Shown piece by piece: positions 14,278 through 14,893 of a DNA stretch of 14,893 nt. Origin of the DNA: an uncultured Desulfuromonadales bacterium. GTDB taxonomy: Bacteria > Desulfobacterota > Desulfuromonadia > Desulfuromonadales > Geopsychrobacteraceae. The notes below the pieces were generated by a model. It was given only the letters and a program-made list of their open reading frames with translations. It ran no database searches and was not told where the DNA came from. How positions within the stretch are numbered: position 1 is the stretch's first letter; each line of letters begins with the position of its first letter. The translations under genes and the position numbers were made by a program. Where the stretch lies: NCBI GenBank assembly GCA_945787295.1, contig CALZHQ010000069.1, positions 1 to 14,893 on the forward strand, read 5' to 3'.

Positions 14278-14893
14278 AATACGCACTGTTCGGTTCCGCA
14301 ATTTTGGTGCTGGTCTTGGCCTTTGTGATCGGGAGTAATTATTATAAAGATCAACAGGTTGAAAAATATGGCTTTATGGCCGAAAAAAATGCTGAACTTT
14401 TCGTCAGAGACCATTCGCAGACCCGTGGCAGCGATGATGCGAAAGTTTATCTGGTTGAATTTATGGACCCGGCCTGTGAAACCTGCGCCGCCTTTGAACC
14501 TTTTATCAAGCAGATCATGGACGCCAATCCCGGCAAAATCAAACTGGTGCTTCGTTACGCCCCATTTCATGATGGTGCCGATAATTTTGTCAAGATTCTT
14601 GAAGCGGCCAGAATGCAGGGGAGATACTGGGAAACCTTGGAAGTTATGTTTAAAACCCAGCATATCTGGGCCAGCCACCATAACTATCAACCGCAAAGAT
14701 TATGGGAAGTACTTCCCAGGGCGGGCGTGGATGTCGATCAAATCAAAAAAGACATGCATAGCCCTGCGATTGCAAAAATCATTGAGCAAGACATGGCTGA
14801 CGTGAAAGCACTGAATGTGCAAAAAACTCCTGGCTATTTTGTCAACGGCAAGCCACTGCAGAACTTTGGCTACAAACAATTGTACCAATTGAT
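14274..14893 (+). CDS. DsbA-like thioredoxin-fold thiol oxidase, C-terminus beyond the window
   Basis: The frame runs 206 full codons to the right edge without a stop. An uncleaved anchor or signal (residues 4-20) precedes a DsbA-type domain: KVYLVEFMDPACETCAAFEPF with the CETC active site (C68, C71), a helical insert (about 105-170), and the cis-proline in KTPGYFVNGKPL. The fold and position fit the BdbD/DsbA partner of the DsbB-like protein. CETC is not the CPHC or CPDC of classical DsbA or BdbD, so its redox potential may differ, possibly acting as an isomerase or a dedicated oxidant. AGGAG lies nine bases before ATG 14274. Only a short C-terminal end should be missing. Confidence 0.88.
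   Translation, partial: MKYALFGSAILVLVLAFVIGSNYYKDQQVEKYGFMAEKNAELFVRDHSQTRGSDDAKVYLVEFMDPACETCAAFEPFIKQIMDANPGKIKLVLRYAPFHDGADNFVKILEAARMQGRYWETLEVMFKTQHIWASHHNYQPQRLWEVLPRAGVDVDQIKKDMHSPAIAKIIEQDMADVKALNVQKTPGYFVNGKPLQNFGYKQLYQL

Noticed and set aside
1..14893. CRISPR arrays, tRNA or rRNA genes, insertion sequences, phage attachment sites
   Set aside because: I looked for regularly spaced repeats, cloverleaf-like ends, transposase motifs and terminal inverted repeats and saw none.

Overview
This 14.9 kb stretch looks like chromosomal DNA from an anaerobic or facultative deltaproteobacterium of the Desulfuromonadales type (Geobacter, Desulfuromonas or Pelobacter relatives). That assignment is an inference. 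It rests on the combination of system II (ResB/CcsB) cytochrome c assembly, a HemY-type protoporphyrinogen oxidase, a FapA/DUF342 protein, a DUF2288 gene coupled to a divergent uracil-DNA glycosylase, Shine-Dalgarno-led genes and moderate GC. I see no phage, transposon, CRISPR, tRNA or rRNA signal. No gap between genes exceeds 300 bases.

Left part (1-4710): a DUF2959 lipoprotein gene, cut by the window edge, reads leftwards. It is divergent from a large membrane-bound PAS-GGDEF-EAL cyclic-di-GMP protein reading rightwards. That gene meets a leftward three-gene operon (DUF2288, uracil-DNA glycosylase superfamily, LysE/RhtB exporter) head-on. The two convergent genes share their last 18 bases, a near-perfect palindrome that supplies both stop codons. 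The operon has a good sigma70-type promoter at 4563-4591.

Middle part (4711-9309): a FapA/DUF342 protein and a ferritin-like four-helix protein read rightwards and end at a strong hairpin terminator that probably also serves the opposing hemG gene. hemG (last-but-one step of haem synthesis) and a DnaJ/CbpA-type co-chaperone are divergent and share a 178-base promoter region. The dnaJ-like promoter looks like a composite of sigma70 and heat-shock sigma32 elements.

Right part (9310-14893): a cytochrome c maturation and thiol redox locus. It starts with a small exported cysteine-containing orphan protein carrying a CX4CH motif, followed by resB and ccsB (haem delivery and ligation). After a GC-rich hairpin comes a lower-GC block: a TlpA/ResA-type thioredoxin, CcdA, a DsbB/BdbC-type quinone-linked thiol oxidase, and a membrane-anchored DsbA-like protein cut by the right edge. 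Together these would make haem, move it across the membrane, keep apocytochrome cysteines reduced (CcdA to TlpA), and separately oxidise exported proteins (DsbB-like to DsbA-like).

I do not see an obviously new multi-gene system. The points most worth a second look are the orphan CX4CH protein beside the cytochrome c assembly genes, a switch-like pair of mutually exclusive hairpins over the resB start, the composite heat-shock-like promoter, the reductive and oxidative thiol pathways encoded back to back, and the palindrome shared by two convergent stop codons.
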